Source: Chakrabartyella piscis (GTDB lineage: Bacteria; Bacillota; Clostridia; Lachnospirales; Anaerotignaceae). Taken from it: 64,000 nt of DNA. The notes beneath the pieces were generated by a model. The model had not been told where the DNA came from. It searched no databases and worked only from the letters and a program-made list of their open reading frames with translations. Each line of letters begins with the position of its first letter. Positions within the stretch are counted from its first letter, which is position 1. A program made the translations under genes and the position numbers. Positions 25,028 to 34,790 of the stretch are shown piece by piece. The DNA lies in NCBI GenBank assembly GCA_030067835.1, contig CP092441.1, positions 2,170,001-2,234,000 of the forward strand, given 5' to 3'.

Positions 25028-27019
25028 ATGTCTACAAATTCCAATGAACCAAACAAAACCAATTTGAAACTGTTACTACACAAACTGCAATACAAAATCA
25101 TTGCATACAAAGAGCATTCTGCACTACACCAAATGAAAGCAGAGTGTAAAGAATTTTTCCATAAAAACATCTTCACAAAATTATTTGTAACCCTATCTGT
25201 TGTCATCTTCCCTGTATTTGTCACATGGATGATGCATGTTTTGATGTTGGGTTCCAATGAAAATGCTTTACTTTTGTTTGCAAGAGAACCTGGCAGCATC
25301 TATTTGGCTTTGACCTATGTGGCAATTGCTTATATTGGCATTTGGTGGACCACCACAAGCATCACCCTATCTGCACTTCTGACTTCTACCTTCTTCTTTG
25401 TTTTTGGTTTGGTGGACTACTTCAAATATTCTATTTTGCAAGAACATTTTTATCCTTGGGATTTACATATGGCTGCCAATGCCAATAGTTTCAGTGAATT
25501 TTTGAATGCATTGTCTTTCCAACAATATATTTTTGAAATCATCTTTTCCACTTTGATTTATGTGGTGGTGTTGCATTTTATGGCACCAAGATTCCCCTTC
25601 AAAAAATGGATTTACATTCCTTTTGGTGTTGCTTGTTTGGGCTTTTTATATGCATTCACCACAGACACCCAATTGCGTACTTATTATGACACCAAATACA
25701 ACATCGCCATTGACGAAGACACAACCCTTGGTATGTTATATGAAGAATACGGTGCATTTTCTGCTTTTTTGATGAATTTATTTGCTTTGGATTTATACGA
25801 AGAACCCACTGAATATGGTTTGGATTATATGGAATTCCTCTTTGCAGATTATTTGCCTACAGGTGATGAAACCAACAATTTCCAATACCCTGATATCGTT
25901 GTGGTGCTATCAGAAGCCTATTGGGATCCAACCATTTTGACAGGTGTTACCTTCTCAGAAGATCCTTTGCAAAACTATAGAATGATTGCAGAAACAAACC
26001 CTAGTGGTAGCATGGTTTCTCCAACATTTGGTGGTGGTACCGTTAGACCTGAATTTGAAATCTTATCTGGCATGAGTACCAGCTGTTTGCCTTCTGGTAA
26101 CATTCCATACCAACAATACATTGATGAAGATATCTTCTCCTTTGCAAGAAGCTATGTGGATTTGGGATATGATGCTGTTGGTTTGCATACCTATCAAAAA
26201 ACCTTCTATGATCGTGAAACCGCTTATCCTTTGATGGGATTTGATGAATTCCTTGGTGAATATGATTTACATGCTGAACACCATTGGAACAGTGGTCCAT
26301 ATATCACAGATGAAACCATTGCAGAAGAAATCATCTACCAATTGGAACAACCTCGTGATGTGGGTGTATTCATCCAAGCCATCACCATGGAAAATCATAG
26401 TATGTATTACGATAAATATGATGCAAAGGATAGAACCATCAAGGTTTCTGGTGAAAACCTAAGTGAGCAACAGGTTTTGACCCTAGAAAACTTTGCTGCT
26501 GGTAACAGTAATTCTGATGAAGCTCTTGGTGTCATTTATGAATATGTTATGAATCGTGAAAAACCAACCATTGTTTTGTGGTATGGGGATCACTTGCCAA
26601 CTTTGGGTGAAAACTTTGATCCATTTACCACAACTGGCGATGTACAAAGCTCTGTTGCTTCCAACTGGACAGATGAAGAAAAATTGACCATGTTCTCTAC
26701 TCCATATATTATCTTTACCAACTACGATACAGGCAAAGAATTTAGAGAAAGTGCAATTGTTTCTCCATACTTCCTATCTCCTTTGATGGCAGATTATATG
26801 GATGCACCAGCTACATTCTACACCAATTTCCTTTTGGAATATCATGAAGTGTGTACTGCTGCCAGCAAATATTATGGCATTTATGAAACCACAGATTCTG
26901 AAAGACAAGCAGAATTTATGGAACTCCACGAACTTTTGACCTATGATATGCTCATTGGTGAAGATTATATGTGGGATATTATTTATGAAGGTGCTAGCTC
27001 AGATGATGATGCATCCTAA
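25028..27019 (+). CDS. LTA synthase family (sulfatase-fold) membrane protein
   Basis: 663 residues. A basic N-terminal stretch precedes about five membrane helices (about 55-235). An extracellular alkaline-phosphatase/sulfatase-fold domain (about 285-640) follows. Catalytic landmarks are VVVLSEAYWD, GGGTVRPEFEILSG with its nucleophile Thr, and WYGDHLPTLG near the end. Family members polymerise glycerol phosphate for lipoteichoic acid or transfer phospho-groups onto envelope glycans. Which substrate this one uses cannot be read. AGAAAGGA precedes the ATG at 25028. Confidence 0.87.
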   Translation: MSTNSNEPNKTNLKLLLHKLQYKIIAYKEHSALHQMKAECKEFFHKNIFTKLFVTLSVVIFPVFVTWMMHVLMLGSNENALLLFAREPGSIYLALTYVAIAYIGIWWTTTSITLSALLTSTFFFVFGLVDYFKYSILQEHFYPWDLHMAANANSFSEFLNALSFQQYIFEIIFSTLIYVVVLHFMAPRFPFKKWIYIPFGVACLGFLYAFTTDTQLRTYYDTKYNIAIDEDTTLGMLYEEYGAFSAFLMNLFALDLYEEPTEYGLDYMEFLFADYLPTGDETNNFQYPDIVVVLSEAYWDPTILTGVTFSEDPLQNYRMIAETNPSGSMVSPTFGGGTVRPEFEILSGMSTSCLPSGNIPYQQYIDEDIFSFARSYVDLGYDAVGLHTYQKTFYDRETAYPLMGFDEFLGEYDLHAEHHWNSGPYITDETIAEEIIYQLEQPRDVGVFIQAITMENHSMYYDKYDAKDRTIKVSGENLSEQQVLTLENFAAGNSNSDEALGVIYEYVMNREKPTIVLWYGDHLPTLGENFDPFTTTGDVQSSVASNWTDEEKLTMFSTPYIIFTNYDTGKEFRESAIVSPYFLSPLMADYMDAPATFYTNFLLEYHEVCTAASKYYGIYETTDSERQAEFMELHELLTYDMLIGEDYMWDIIYEGASSDDDAS

Positions 27020-27037
27020 CAAAATATGAATGATTTT

Positions 27038-27062
27038 AGGACATAGATATGTCCTTTTTTCA
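27038..27062 (+). terminator. Terminator after LTA-synthase-like gene
   Basis: AGGACATA / TATGTCCT stem with a two-base loop, then six T. Confidence 0.8.
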
Positions 27063-27161
27063 TGCAATGAAATACAGTTAAGCATATACCATCATGCAGC
27101 TTACTTTTTTTGTGTGATTTTCATAAAAATGTAAATTTCTATGTGCTTTTTCTCAAAATAA

Positions 27162-27170
27162 TGTTATACT
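27162..27170 (+). promoter_or_regulatory. Extended -10 promoter of glyA
   Basis: TG-T-TATACT, an extended -10 without a clear -35, about 50 bp before the glyA start. The same TGnTATACT form occurs ahead of several genes in the window. Confidence 0.55.
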
Positions 27171-27222
27171 ATAGTTTAGAAATATTCTAATCTAACACTA
27201 CAACTGATTCGAGGAGGAAATT

Positions 27223-28464
27223 ATGAATTTACAATTTGACGAAGTAAGAAAAGTAGATCCAGAAGTAATTGCTGCAATGGACGCAGAATTGACAAGACAA
27301 CAACACAACATTGAATTGATTGCATCTGAAAATATCGTTTCCAAAGCAGTTATGGAAGCACTTGGCACACATCTTACAAACAAATATGCAGAAGGATATC
27401 CTGCAAAACGTTACTATGGTGGTTGTGAAAAAGTGGATATCGTAGAAAATATTGCAAGAGATCGTGCAAAAGAATTGTTTGGCGCTGACCATGCAAATGT
27501 ACAACCTCATAGTGGTTCCCAAGCAAACCAAGCAGTGTATTTCGCAATGTTGGAATATGGCGATACTGTTATGGGTATGAATCTTGACCACGGTGGTCAC
27601 TTGACACATGGTAATCCTGTCAACCTTTCTGGCAAAAGCTACAACTTCGTTCCTTATGGTGTAGATGCAAATGGTTTCTTGGATTATGAAGCATTCCACA
27701 AAATCGCTTTGGAATGCAAACCAAAAATGATTGTTGCTGGTGCTTCTGCATACGCTAGAACCATTGATTTTGAATATATGGGCAAAGTTGCAAAAGAAGT
27801 TGGTGCATATTTCATGGTGGATATGGCTCATATTGCTGGTCTTGTGGCTACAGGCGCACATCCAAATCCAGTACCACACGCAGACTTTGTAACAACAACA
27901 ACTCACAAAACCCTTCGTGGTCCTCGTGGTGGTATGATTCTTTGCAAAGAAGAATTTGCTGCTAAAATTGACAAAGCTATCTTCCCTGGTATCCAAGGTG
28001 GTCCTTTGATGCACACAATTGCTTCCAAAGCTGTTTGTTTCAAAGAAGCATTGCAACCAGAATACAAAGAATACATTGCACAAGTTGTGAAAAATGCTTC
28101 TGTTTTGGCTGCTTCCTTGCAAGAACGTGGTGTTGATGTGGTTTCTGGTGGTACAGACAATCACTTGATGCTTTTGGATCTGAGAAGTCTTGATTTGACA
28201 GGTAAAGAAGCTGAAAAACTTTTGGATGAAGTGGGTATCACAGCAAACAAAAACACAATTCCTGATGATCCAAAATCTCCATTCGTAACCAGTGGTGTAC
28301 GTATTGGTACTCCTGCTATCACATCCCGTGGTATGAAAGAAGAAGATATGGTTGAAATTGCTGACATCATCGCAATGGTTTTGAAAGACTTTGAAGGTAC
28401 AAAAGAAGAAGCTTCCAAACGTGTTGGCGAATTGACAGACAAATTCCCTATTTACCAAGACTAA
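27223..28464 (+). CDS. glyA: Serine hydroxymethyltransferase
   Basis: 413 residues, a full-length SHMT. The PLP lysine lies in [15 protein letters not shown] (about residues 225-239). Other family landmarks are IELIASENI near the N-terminus, [18 protein letters not shown]-like residues 50-68, and QPHSGSQAN near residue 90. It converts serine plus tetrahydrofolate to glycine plus methylene-tetrahydrofolate, supplying one-carbon units. GAGGAGG is well placed before the ATG. Monocistronic by its own promoter. Confidence 0.97.
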   Translation: MNLQFDEVRKVDPEVIAAMDAELTRQQHNIELIASENIVSKAVMEALGTHLTNKYAEGYPAKRYYGGCEKVDIVENIARDRAKELFGADHANVQPHSGSQANQAVYFAMLEYGDTVMGMNLDHGGHLTHGNPVNLSGKSYNFVPYGVDANGFLDYEAFHKIALECKPKMIVAGASAYARTIDFEYMGKVAKEVGAYFMVDMAHIAGLVATGAHPNPVPHADFVTTTTHKTLRGPRGGMILCKEEFAAKIDKAIFPGIQGGPLMHTIASKAVCFKEALQPEYKEYIAQVVKNASVLAASLQERGVDVVSGGTDNHLMLLDLRSLDLTGKEAEKLLDEVGITANKNTIPDDPKSPFVTSGVRIGTPAITSRGMKEEDMVEIADIIAMVLKDFEGTKEEASKRVGELTDKFPIYQD

Positions 28465-28482
28465 TTTATATTATGGGCGTTC

Positions 28483-28530
28483 ACATAGTTCACTCCGCTA
28501 CAACCTAGGAGCGTCTCTATGTGGGCGCCT
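28483..28530. repeat. Short inverted repeat after glyA
   Basis: GGGCG-TTCACATAG ... CTATGTG-GGCGCC, an imperfect long-loop palindrome between glyA and the aldo/keto reductase gene. It may act as a weak terminator, but no T-run follows. Confidence 0.5.
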
Positions 28531-28568
28531 GTTTCTATAGGAAGAACCCCTATGAAAGGAGAATTACC

Positions 28569-29615
28569 ATGCAAATGATGCGTTTGGGCAAAACAGAAAT
28601 GGTTGTCAATAAAAATGGATTTGGTGCATTGCCAATTCAAAGAATCACCAAAGAAGAAGCTGCTGTCATTCTTCGCAAAGCATATGACAATGGCATCAAC
28701 TATTTTGACACTGCAAGAGCTTATTCTGATAGTGAAGAAAAAATTGGATATGCCCTTAGTGATGTACGTGAGCATATTTTCATTGCAACCAAAACAGGTG
28801 CAACCGATGTGAAAACCTTCTGGGAACACTTGCATACCAGCTTAGAAAAAATGAAAACCGATTACATTGACTTGTATCAATTCCACAACCCAGCAGTCTG
28901 TCCTAAGCCAAATGATGGTTCTGGTCTTTATGAAGCAATGCTAGAAGCCAAAGAAAAAGGTATGGTTCGTCATATTGGCTTCACCAACCACAGAATTGCA
29001 GTTGCAAGGGATTGTGTAGAAAGCGGTTTGTATGAAACTTTGCAATTCCCATTCAACTACTTGAGTACTCCAGAAGAATTTGCATTGGTGGACATGTGTA
29101 ATAAAGCAGATATGGGCTATATTTCCATGAAGGCATTGTCTGGTGGTTTGATTTCCAATGGTGCTGCTGCTGCTGTGTTCCAATATGCACATGAAGTGTT
29201 GCCCATTTGGGGTGTACAAAAGATCAGTGAATTGGATGAATTCCTTTCTTACCAAGAAAATCCACCTGTTTTGACAGAAGAACTCCAAGCAGTCATTGCA
29301 AAGGATCAAAAAGAATTGATGCTGGACTTCTGTAGAGGTTGTGGTTACTGTATGCCATGTCCTGTTGGTATCGAAATCAACAACAGTGCCAGAATGTCTT
29401 TGCAAATCAGACGTGCTCCATCTGGTGATTTCTTGACCCCTGAATGGCAAGAAAAAATGAAACGTATTGAGAATTGTTTGCACTGTGGCAAATGTGCTGC
29501 ACAATGTCCATATGGTTTGGATACACCACAATTGTTGCAAGAAAATTGGAAAGATTATCAAGAAATTCTTGCTGGAAAACCATTGTTTGCCTATACATAT
29601 GGAAAACAAGATTGA
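28569..29615 (+). CDS. Aldo/keto reductase with C-terminal 4Fe-4S domain
   Basis: 348 residues. The N-terminal TIM-barrel (about 1-240) has the aldo/keto tetrad: Asp and Tyr in YFDTARAYSDSE, Lys in FIATKTG, and His in YQFHNP. The C-terminal part carries Cys motifs CRGCGYCMPCP and CLHCGKCAAQCP, typical of two 4Fe-4S clusters. Such fusions are common in anaerobes and probably pass electrons between ferredoxin and a carbonyl substrate; the substrate is unknown. AAAGGAG precedes the ATG at 28569. Followed closely by a VOC protein and a nitroreductase, a likely redox operon. Confidence 0.88.
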   Translation: MQMMRLGKTEMVVNKNGFGALPIQRITKEEAAVILRKAYDNGINYFDTARAYSDSEEKIGYALSDVREHIFIATKTGATDVKTFWEHLHTSLEKMKTDYIDLYQFHNPAVCPKPNDGSGLYEAMLEAKEKGMVRHIGFTNHRIAVARDCVESGLYETLQFPFNYLSTPEEFALVDMCNKADMGYISMKALSGGLISNGAAAAVFQYAHEVLPIWGVQKISELDEFLSYQENPPVLTEELQAVIAKDQKELMLDFCRGCGYCMPCPVGIEINNSARMSLQIRRAPSGDFLTPEWQEKMKRIENCLHCGKCAAQCPYGLDTPQLLQENWKDYQEILAGKPLFAYTYGKQD

Positions 29616-29671
29616 TTCTAGGTATACAGATCACAATAAATGAAAATACTATATATAGATAGGAGATTTTT

Positions 29672-30052
29672 ATGAGAAAACCATTGCCACTTGACCACAT
29701 CAATTTAAGCGTTCCAAACATGGAAGACGCAGTTGCTTTTTATGAAAACATCATGGGTTTTACCATCACACATCATTTCCAAAAAGGAGAAAAGAACTTT
29801 GTATTTATGACCGATGGTAATGTGGTTTATGAACTTTTGGAGAAAAAAGAGTTCACTTCCACTGTCATTGACCATCTTGCTTATACTTCCGATGATTTGC
29901 AAGCAGAATACGATTTCTATGTGAAAAATCATCCAGATATGCTTTTGACCGAACTGAACTGTTCTGAAATTCTATTTGAAAAAGGTATGGATTATTTCTT
30001 CATCAAAGGTGTTGGAAATGAACGTATTGAATTTTGTCAAAAAAGGAGCTAA
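29672..30052 (+). CDS. VOC family protein (glyoxalase/bleomycin-resistance fold)
   Basis: 126 residues of two beta-alpha-beta-beta-beta modules. LDHINLSVPNMEDAVAFYENIMGF at the start has the metal-ligand His and is diagnostic of the fold; a second His (DHLAY, about residue 70) and a Glu near the C-terminus (NERIEF) complete a plausible metal site. The reaction is not predictable; lactoylglutathione lyase is one possibility, but glutathione is often absent in such organisms. It ends four bases before the nitroreductase start, so translation is coupled. Confidence 0.85.
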   Translation: MRKPLPLDHINLSVPNMEDAVAFYENIMGFTITHHFQKGEKNFVFMTDGNVVYELLEKKEFTSTVIDHLAYTSDDLQAEYDFYVKNHPDMLLTELNCSEILFEKGMDYFFIKGVGNERIEFCQKRS

Positions 30053-30056
30053 CTCT

Positions 30057-30563
30057 ATGAATTCTATTTTTACCAGACGTAGTGTACGCAGTTTCTTGCC
30101 AAAAGAGGTGGAAGCTGAAAAAATTGAAAAACTTTTGCAAGCAGCAATGCAAGCGCCATCTGCAATGAACCAACAACCTTGGGAATTCATTGTTGTACGT
30201 GGTGCAGAAAACTTAGAAAAACTATCCCATTTCCATGTATATGCAACTTCTATGGTTGGTGCTGATTTTGCAATCATTGTTCTTTGCAACAATGAACGTT
30301 TGAAAAGCCCACTTGCTTGGCAACAAGACTTGGGTGCTGCTACACAAAATCTTTTGGTGGAAGCAACTGAATTGGGTCTTGGTACCGTTTGGTTTGGCAC
30401 TGCACCACATCAACCTCGTATGGACTATGTACGTGAGTTTTGTGATTTGCCTGAACATATGGTACCCTACAGTGTCATTGCTGGTGGATACCCAAAAGAT
30501 CCAGATGCCAACCATTTCAAAAATCGTTTTGATCCATCTCGTGTGCGTTATATCACAGAGTAA
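30057..30563 (+). CDS. Nitroreductase family protein
   Basis: 168 residues, a compact FMN-dependent nitroreductase. The N-terminal TRRSVRSF motif and APSAMNQQPWEF form the FMN phosphate site, and the GLGTVWFG segment near residue 110 lies on the dimer face. It reduces nitro or quinone compounds with NAD(P)H; natural substrate unknown. AAAAGGAG precedes the ATG at 30057, which is inside the last bases of the VOC reading frame. A frame extending to 29976 is rejected as overlap. Confidence 0.88.
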   Translation: MNSIFTRRSVRSFLPKEVEAEKIEKLLQAAMQAPSAMNQQPWEFIVVRGAENLEKLSHFHVYATSMVGADFAIIVLCNNERLKSPLAWQQDLGAATQNLLVEATELGLGTVWFGTAPHQPRMDYVREFCDLPEHMVPYSVIAGGYPKDPDANHFKNRFDPSRVRYITE

Positions 30564-30602
30564 AATCATACTTTATACCTAAACATCAAACAAGCTGCTA
30601 CT

Positions 30603-30855
30603 CCTTCTGGAATGGTAGCTTGTTTAGCGTGTCGACTTATCGTCACGCTAACTTGAAATCAGGATTTCAAGTTGTGGTCATATGTAAAAAAGACAATTTC
30701 CTCGTACAAGTGCTTCTCGAAGCACCTAGAAATCGCTTTTTGTCCTCGACAGGAACGAATCCTGTCTGCGGGTGAAAGTCTGCGACGCTAAAAAAATCAT
30801 GCCAACACTTTTTTTGAAAATGCAAATTCACGCCTTCTGGAATGATAGCTTGTTT
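30603..30855. repeat. Repeat family A copy bracketed by 23 bp direct repeats
   Basis: CCTTCTGGAAT(G/A)TAGCTTGTTT-like direct repeats at 30603-30625 and 30833-30855 differ at one base. Between them lie the AGCGTG...CACGCT hairpin, AACTTGAAATCAGGATTTCAAGTT, the GACAATTTCCTCG...CTAGAAATCGC hairpin, and GTCTGCGACGCTAAAA. The outer flank of the first copy (ACAAGCTGCTAC...GGTAGCTTGT) forms a hairpin that may be the nitroreductase terminator. No gene is visible in the 495 bp region. Confidence 0.65.
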
Positions 30856-30964
30856 TCCTTTGGAAATTCCTCTAAAATTCCACTGTTTTTTATTGACTAT
30901 TTTTTATCAATTTAGACAAAGTTTACAAATTCCATCCTTTTTAATCTAATTTATTGGAAAGTAG

Positions 30965-30973
30965 TGGTATACT
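30965..30973 (+). promoter_or_regulatory. Extended -10 promoter of cytidylate-kinase-like gene
   Basis: TGGTATACT, an extended -10, about 86 bp upstream of the ATG at 31059. No good -35 at 17 bp. Confidence 0.5.
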
Positions 30974-31058
30974 GTTATTAGAAATCAATGAAAATTCACT
31001 AAATATATGAGAAGAATCTTTGTATCAGATGAAAATGTGTTTCAAAGGAGGGGTTTTT

Positions 31059-31664
31059 ATGGGTAAAGTAATTACAATCAACAGACAATTTGGTAGTGGT
31101 GGTCGTGAAGTGGCAAAAAGACTTTCTGATGCTTTGCAAATTGCTTATTTTGACAAAGAAATCATTCGCAGAATTGCAGCCCAGACAAATTTGGCAGAAG
31201 AATTTGTAGAAGTGTGTTCTGAAAACCAAGCTTGGTCTCAATCACATCTTTCTTATAGTTCCACCTTTACCATGCCAACATTTTCTTTGTCGGATACCAT
31301 TCATACCACACAAGTCAATGTCATTCAAAAAATTGTGGAACAAGGTGATGATTGTATCATTGTTGGGCGTTGCGCAAACACTTTATTGAAAGACAAAGCT
31401 TTGAAGGTATTCATCTACTCCTCTGATATGGATGCTCGTATTGACCGTTGTTATGCAAAAGTGCCCGATGAAAAGTACATCAGTAGAGCTGAAATGAAGG
31501 AACGAATCCTTTCTGTAGACAAACAACGTGCAAAATACCATCGTTTCTATACAGACGAAATTTGGCAAGATATGACAGGCTACAACCTTTGTATTGATAC
31601 CGCTTATGTAGATATCAAAAAAGCTGTGGAAATGATTGCCATGACCTATCAAGACTGGGAATAA
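31059..31664 (+). CDS. Cytidylate kinase-like family protein (copy 1)
   Basis: 201 residues. A P-loop-like start, ITINRQFGSGGREVAKRLSD, is followed by YFDKEIIRRIA, a VGRCAN motif in the centre and an Arg-rich lid (RIDRCYAK). This matches the cytidylate-kinase-like family (PF13189), distinct from the canonical CMP kinase. Substrate unknown; it may phosphorylate a nucleoside monophosphate or a metabolite. AAAGGAGG precedes the ATG. A paralogue is at 44069-44719. Confidence 0.82.
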   Translation: MGKVITINRQFGSGGREVAKRLSDALQIAYFDKEIIRRIAAQTNLAEEFVEVCSENQAWSQSHLSYSSTFTMPTFSLSDTIHTTQVNVIQKIVEQGDDCIIVGRCANTLLKDKALKVFIYSSDMDARIDRCYAKVPDEKYISRAEMKERILSVDKQRAKYHRFYTDEIWQDMTGYNLCIDTAYVDIKKAVEMIAMTYQDWE

Positions 31665-31674
31665 GTATATGAGA

Positions 31675-31710
31675 AAGTCCTACATCCAAATTGGTTGTAG
31701 GACTTTTTTT
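31675..31710 (+). terminator. Bidirectional terminator
   Basis: AAGTCCTACA / TGTAGGACTT, a 10-bp stem followed by seven T. It separates the convergent kinase-like and YitT genes. Confidence 0.85.
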
Positions 31711-31714
31711 CGTC

Positions 31715-32578
31715 TCATCGTTTTTTGGTAAATCCTCTACCACGCACTTCATTGACATTGTTGATGACCAAAAATGCATATGGATCAATGCGACTGATAG
31801 CCTGTTTCAATTGCATCAATTCTCGGTTTGAAATGACAGTCAATAGCACCTGTGTATCTGCTTTGAGAAATCCTGTGGTTGCTTGCAAAAATGTAGAACC
31901 ACGATCAATGGTATATAAGATTTCATGGTTGATTTCTTCTAGTTTATCGCTGATAATTTGTACTTGTATTTTGGAACTCCCCCACAACAACACTTTGTCA
32001 ATGACCACAGTATAAATCAAAACCAAAACAATGCCATATAATATTTGTTCTGTTTTGGAATAAAACATTTGTGCAATCAAAACAGTGAAATCAAACAAAT
32101 ACAGTCCAACTGAAATGGAAAGTCCTACTTTTCGGTTGAGAATCAAAGATAAAATATCAATACCACCAGTGGATGCACCTGCATATAAGATAACTCCAAT
32201 TCCAATTCCAATCAGTAACCCACCACAAATGGTTGCCAACATAATGTCTTGTGTTACAGTTTGTATTTGTGGAATCCTTTGCAATACATCCAAAATAAAT
32301 GGGAAATAAAAGGAACTGACCAATGTTGTCAACGCAAATTCTTTGCCCAAAACCCATAACCCAAGAGAAAACACCACAATATTGAAACACCATACAAATG
32401 TAGTGATGGGAATATTCCAATAGGCATTTGCTGCCAATGCAAGACCTGTGCTACCACCCATAATGATATTGTTTGGAAAAATAAAAACAACCAACCCCAA
32501 ACAAAGCAATGTATTCCCCAATAAAATGCAACCCAATCTCTTTAGTTTTGCAAATAAATCCACATTTTTGATGTCCAT
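31715..32578 (-). CDS. YitT family membrane protein (DUF161 plus DUF2179)
   Basis: 287 residues. Five or six membrane helices (about 10-180) form the DUF161 part with the GGSTGLALAANAY and GASTGGIDIL repeats. A cytosolic C-terminal DUF2179 domain follows (about 215-285, with the STFLQATTGF motif). The family is widespread in Firmicutes; its transport role is unproven. The start at 32578 has GGAGG five bases upstream, against the upstream ATG at 32590, which overlaps that site. Confidence 0.88.
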   Translation of the reverse strand: MDIKNVDLFAKLKRLGCILLGNTLLCLGLVVFIFPNNIIMGGSTGLALAANAYWNIPITTFVWCFNIVVFSLGLWVLGKEFALTTLVSSFYFPFILDVLQRIPQIQTVTQDIMLATICGGLLIGIGIGVILYAGASTGGIDILSLILNRKVGLSISVGLYLFDFTVLIAQMFYSKTEQILYGIVLVLIYTVVIDKVLLWGSSKIQVQIISDKLEEINHEILYTIDRGSTFLQATTGFLKADTQVLLTVISNRELMQLKQAISRIDPYAFLVINNVNEVRGRGFTKKR

Positions 32579-32704
32579 ATGTACCTCCAAATATTGTCAA
32601 ATTTTGATAAACACGCTCATCATATCACATAAAATTTTTCTATGCAAGACCACGCTGTGACGTGTGTATGCGTCGCAGTATGTGGGTTTTTCTTGATTTT
32701 TTTG

Positions 32705-32742
32705 CAAAACAAAACGACTCCCTACAATAAAGTAAGGAGCCG
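32705..32742 (-). terminator. Terminator after rpmF
   Basis: On the minus strand, CGGCTCCTTAC / GTAGGGAGTCG (11 bp with G-U pairs), followed by TTTTGTTTTG. It ends the pta-ackA-DUF177-rpmF run. Confidence 0.75.
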
Positions 32743-32817
32743 CAAAAACCAATTTCTTGGTCTATTTCTGACTTTGTGAATCGTTGTCAATCAATTAGTC
32801 AGCGTAGAAAGTTGTAA

Positions 32818-32997
32818 TTAGTCAACTGCTACGATTGTTTTTTTGTTGTAAGAACCACAAGCTTTACATACTTGGTGAGGAACCATCAATTCGCCACATT
32901 TGCTACATTTTACCAAGTTAGGCATTGCAATTTTCCAACTTTGTGCTTTTCTTTTATCTCTTTTAGATTTCGATACTCGTCCTTTTGGTACAGCCAT
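32818..32997 (-). CDS. rpmF: 50S ribosomal protein L32
   Basis: 59 residues. It begins MAVPKGRVSKSKRDKRKAQ, the L32 signature, and has the zinc-binding CSKCGE...CKACG pair (about residues 31-48). This is the zinc (C+) form. GGAGG lies ahead of the ATG. It starts two bases after the stop of the DUF177 gene, the usual yceD-rpmF pair. Confidence 0.97.
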   Translation of the reverse strand: MAVPKGRVSKSKRDKRKAQSWKIAMPNLVKCSKCGELMVPHQVCKACGSYNKKTIVAVD

Positions 32998-32999
32998 TT

Positions 33000-33506
33000 C
33001 TACACCTCCTCATTTTCATCGAAAAGACCCAACAAACCTGCAAATCTAGGATCTCGTTCTGTGGTATCACATCCGCAATCACCAGTGTTTAAGTTATTTC
33101 CACAAGCAGGACAAAGTCCCTTACAATCCTCATGGCACAAAACTCGCATAGGCAATTCCTCGATAATTCCACGTCTGACAGAAACTGTCAAATCAATTTG
33201 ATCTCCAGAAAAAGTTTGTGTCTCTTCATCTTCTATCCCTGTATGAGCAAAACGTTCCTTAAGTTCAAAGCAAATTTTTTGTTTTACTGGTGCAAGACAA
33301 CGACTGCACTCCAATGCAATCTCTGTTGCACATTTTGCTTCTAAAACGAAAATTTCATCTTCATTTGTAAGAGTTCCCTCAATTTTAACAGGTTGCAAAA
33401 ATTCCACAACGTCGGGATAATCAGATGCTTCATGGTTTTGCTCCACCAGCAAAACAGGCATTTTTGCACCTTTCTTGCCGAACAATTGAGCCATTGCAAT
33501 TAACAT
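33000..33506 (-). CDS. DUF177 (YceD) family protein
   Basis: 168 residues. It has the family core CSRCLAPVKQKICFEL with CxxC, and a C-terminal CHEDCKGLCPACGNNLNTGDC segment with three Cys pairs. YceD proteins are linked to 23S rRNA or ribosome assembly and nearly always precede rpmF, as here. The ATG at 33506 follows GGGGTGA; the in-frame GTG at 33515 lies within that SD. Confidence 0.88.
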   Translation of the reverse strand: MLIAMAQLFGKKGAKMPVLLVEQNHEASDYPDVVEFLQPVKIEGTLTNEDEIFVLEAKCATEIALECSRCLAPVKQKICFELKERFAHTGIEDEETQTFSGDQIDLTVSVRRGIIEELPMRVLCHEDCKGLCPACGNNLNTGDCGCDTTERDPRFAGLLGLFDENEEV

Positions 33507-33553
33507 ATTTATCACCCCATAGTCGTACCTAAAATATTATACTGAAAGTTTTA

Positions 33554-34750
33554 TTATTTGTCAAGAAGTTCTTTTGTATCTCTTGCAATTACCAACTCTT
33601 CATTTGTTGGAATTACCAATACACGTACTCTGGAGTCAGGAGCAGAAATTTCCACTGCTTTGCCTCTCAAGGAGTTGTGGTAAGAATCCAAGTGAATGCC
33701 CAAGTAACCCAAGTAGTTACAGATTACAGTTCTTGTGGAAGCAGAGTTTTCACCCAAACCAGCTGTAAACACGATTGCGTCAACGCCATTCATTGCTGCA
33801 GCATAAGCACCAATTCTTTTTGCTACTTTGTAAGCGAATACATCAAGGGCTGCACCAGCTCTTTCATTACCATCATCACTTGCAGCTTCGATGTCACGGA
33901 AGTCACTAGATACACCAGAGATACCCAATACACCAGATTTTTTGTTCAAGATGTTGTCCATTTCTTGAGCTGTCAAGTTTTCTTTTTGCATCAAGTATGT
34001 GATTGCAGCAGCATCCACATCCCCTGCACGTGTACCCATTACAAGACCTTCCAAAGGTGTGAAGCCCATTGTTGTGTCAATGGATTTACCATTTCTAACA
34101 GCACACACAGAACCACCATTGCCCAAGTGACAAGTGATTGTTTTTGTTTGGTCATATGGTCTATCCAACATTTTAGCAGCCTCTTCAGAAACGAATCTAT
34201 GGCTTGTTCCGTGGAAACCATATCTTCTGATTTTGTATTTTTCATAGTATTCATATGGCAAAGCATAAAGATATGCTCTTTCTGGCATTGTTTGATGGAA
34301 TGCTGTATCGAATACACCGATTTGAGGTACACCTGGCATCAATTTTTCACAAGCAGCAATACCAATCAAGTTTGCAGGGTTGTGAAGTGGAGCCAATTCA
34401 GAGCATTTTTCAAGAGCAGCTTTTACAGCGTCTGTGATGACAACAGAGCTTGCAAATTCTTCTCCACCATGCACCACACGATGGCCAATTGCATCGATTT
34501 CTTTTACAGAAACAACTACACCATGATTAGGGTCAACCAAAGCGTCCATAACCATTTTAACAGCAACATCGTGATCTTCCATATAATCTGTGAAGACTAC
34601 TTTATCTTTGCCTTCTGGTTCGTGTTTCAATTGAGAACCTTCGATACCAATTCTTTCACAAAGACCTTTTGCCAAAACGCTTTCATCTTCCATGTTGATG
34701 AGTTGGTATTTCAAGGAAGAACTACCGCAATTCAATACAAGAACTTTCAT
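33554..34750 (-). CDS. ackA: Acetate kinase
   Basis: 398 residues, the usual length. It opens [13 protein letters not shown] (nucleotide fold) and has GHRVVHGGE, the catalytic-site FHQTMPE, the [11 protein letters not shown] phosphate loop and VFTAGLGEN near the end. It makes ATP and acetate from acetyl phosphate, the energy-yielding last step of fermentation. It lies 40 bp after pta, so they form the pta-ackA operon. Confidence 0.97.
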   Translation of the reverse strand: MKVLVLNCGSSSLKYQLINMEDESVLAKGLCERIGIEGSQLKHEPEGKDKVVFTDYMEDHDVAVKMVMDALVDPNHGVVVSVKEIDAIGHRVVHGGEEFASSVVITDAVKAALEKCSELAPLHNPANLIGIAACEKLMPGVPQIGVFDTAFHQTMPERAYLYALPYEYYEKYKIRRYGFHGTSHRFVSEEAAKMLDRPYDQTKTITCHLGNGGSVCAVRNGKSIDTTMGFTPLEGLVMGTRAGDVDAAAITYLMQKENLTAQEMDNILNKKSGVLGISGVSSDFRDIEAASDDGNERAGAALDVFAYKVAKRIGAYAAAMNGVDAIVFTAGLGENSASTRTVICNYLGYLGIHLDSYHNSLRGKAVEISAPDSRVRVLVIPTNEELVIARDTKELLDK

Positions 34751-34790
34751 TATTTTCTCTCCTTTATATTGTTTATAATTTATATTTGTC

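Noticed and set aside
27229-28458. 409-residue open frame antisense to glyA
   Set aside because: It mirrors the third-position pattern of glyA, is Cys/Phe/His-rich like other antisense shadows here, and has no ribosome-binding site.
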